DNA of 5,206 nt from the NCBI GenBank assembly GCA_900556715.1, contig USPM01000043.1, positions 1 to 5,206 of the forward strand, written 5' to 3'. Below, piece after piece: positions 4,897-5,206 of this stretch; within the stretch, counting starts at the first letter, position 1; every line of letters starts with the position of its first letter. A program made the translations under genes and the position numbers. A model generated the notes under the pieces. That model made no database searches. It was given only the letters and a program-made list of their open reading frames with translations, and had not been told where the DNA came from. The stretch comes from an uncultured Megamonas sp. GTDB taxonomy: Bacteria; Bacillota_C; Negativicutes; Selenomonadales; Selenomonadaceae.

Positions 4897-4905
4897 ATTG
4901 TATCA
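4897..4905 (-). promoter_or_regulatory. Extended -10 promoter of toxin mRNA 2
   Basis: TGATACAAT (4905-4897) predicts a start near 4890. As in copy 1 there is no clear -35 box, and the region that would hold it overlaps the terminator hairpin 4907-4931. Confidence 0.65.
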
Positions 4906-4906
4906 T

Positions 4907-4935
4907 AAAGACAAGTGAAAGGCTTGTCTTTTTTT
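4907..4935 (+). terminator. Intrinsic terminator at the outer edge of TA module 2
   Basis: A 10-bp stem (4907-4916 with 4922-4931, one G-U at the top, loop GAAAG) has a T run at 4929-4935. It is the counterpart of 469-497. Confidence 0.75.
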
Positions 4936-4942
4936 ATACCTT

Positions 4943-4978
4943 TATTAAAATTTTAAAATGCGGAACGTAAATATGTTT
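4943..4978 (+). repeat. Tail-module remnant of structured repeat after TA module 2
   Basis: AATTTTAAAATGCGG (4949-4963) matches the tail signature AATTTTATAATGCGG of elements C and E. It is the counterpart of 505-540. Confidence 0.5.
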
Positions 4979-4979
4979 G

Positions 4980-5206
4980 TTCATTTCTTTAGTGGCAAAG
5001 AAACGAACCAAAAGAAAGCCACCGCAGATAAAATTTTAACTTTGAAAAAAATTATCATTTCATACAATGCTTAAAACTCGCTACGCTCAGACAGTTAAGC
5101 AAAAGACGTATTCAATGATAATGTTTTTCAATAATCTTACGATTACCGCTAAATTTTATAATGCGGAAAAAGTAACATAATAACCAAATATCCCTCACGT
5201 TAGCAA
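4980..5206 (+). repeat. Structured interspersed repeat, element E (runs to window end)
   Basis: The head hairpin is 4980-4990 with 4997-5007. The central stem is 5042-5059 with 5114-5131, 17 of 18 pairs. The inner stem GCTTAA (5069-5074) with TTAAGC (5095-5100) is perfect around a 20-nt loop AACTCGCTACGCTCAGACAG. Small hairpin: TAATC (5132-5136) with GATTA (5141-5145). The tail ends in CCCTCACGTTAGCAA at the last base of the window. It is closest to element C. Confidence 0.85.

Larger units (their letters stand above)
4438..5010. repeat. Right copy of long direct repeat carrying toxin-antitoxin module 2
   Basis: This is the same-orientation partner of 1-573. Gene order, promoters, hairpins and terminators are all preserved. 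Differences are concentrated in the antitoxin linker (4697-4716) and the bases before the antitoxin 5' hairpin (4650-4655), with single substitutions elsewhere. Confidence 0.9.

Noticed and set aside
542..5206. Recurring near-identical blocks as a possible CRISPR array.
   Set aside because: Units are about 200 bp, irregularly spaced, in both orientations and internally structured. There are no short repeats with unique spacers and no cas genes.

Overview
The window is AT-rich bacterial DNA with Bacillota-type signals: near-consensus sigma-A promoters, a strong GGGAGG ribosome site and intrinsic terminators. The HsdR codon bias and the dense intergenic repeats would suit a low-GC gut Bacillota, possibly of the Negativicutes, but nothing here fixes the genus.

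Layout. (1) Positions 1-573 are the left copy of a long direct repeat whose right copy is 4438-5010. Each copy carries what reads as a complete type I toxin-antitoxin module that is too small for ordinary gene calling: a 25-residue hydrophobic peptide on the minus strand (323-400 and 4761-4838), a convergent small RNA on the plus strand (about 217-313 and 4654-4750), promoters for both, an SD-masking hairpin in the toxin leader, and terminators. (2) Positions 542-1100 hold modules of an interspersed structured repeat in both orientations. (3) Positions 1114-3873 (minus) encode one large protein, the restriction/translocase subunit HsdR of a type I restriction-modification system, with all nuclease and helicase motifs intact. 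No hsdM or hsdS lies in the window. (4) Positions 3874-4437 hold the hsdR leader, a hairpin terminator and two more copies of the structured repeat. (5) Positions 4438-5206 hold the second toxin-antitoxin module followed by another repeat element that is cut by the window end.

Two things stand out. First, the interspersed repeat has conserved loops while its stems change sequence yet stay complementary between copies (five central hairpins, eight head hairpins), so a folded DNA or RNA form appears to be maintained. Second, the toxin-antitoxin module sits where the repeat's central hairpin would be, between a head and a tail module. Its small RNA has three mutually exclusive hairpins laid out like an attenuator, and it begins with the same roughly 16-nt leader as the toxin mRNA it opposes.

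How the parts may work together (inference): HsdR would need HsdM and HsdS from elsewhere to cut DNA. The paired toxin-antitoxin copies and repeats make this a plastic island in which recombination between the direct repeats could remove hsdR. There is no transposase, integrase, tRNA, rRNA or CRISPR array in the window.
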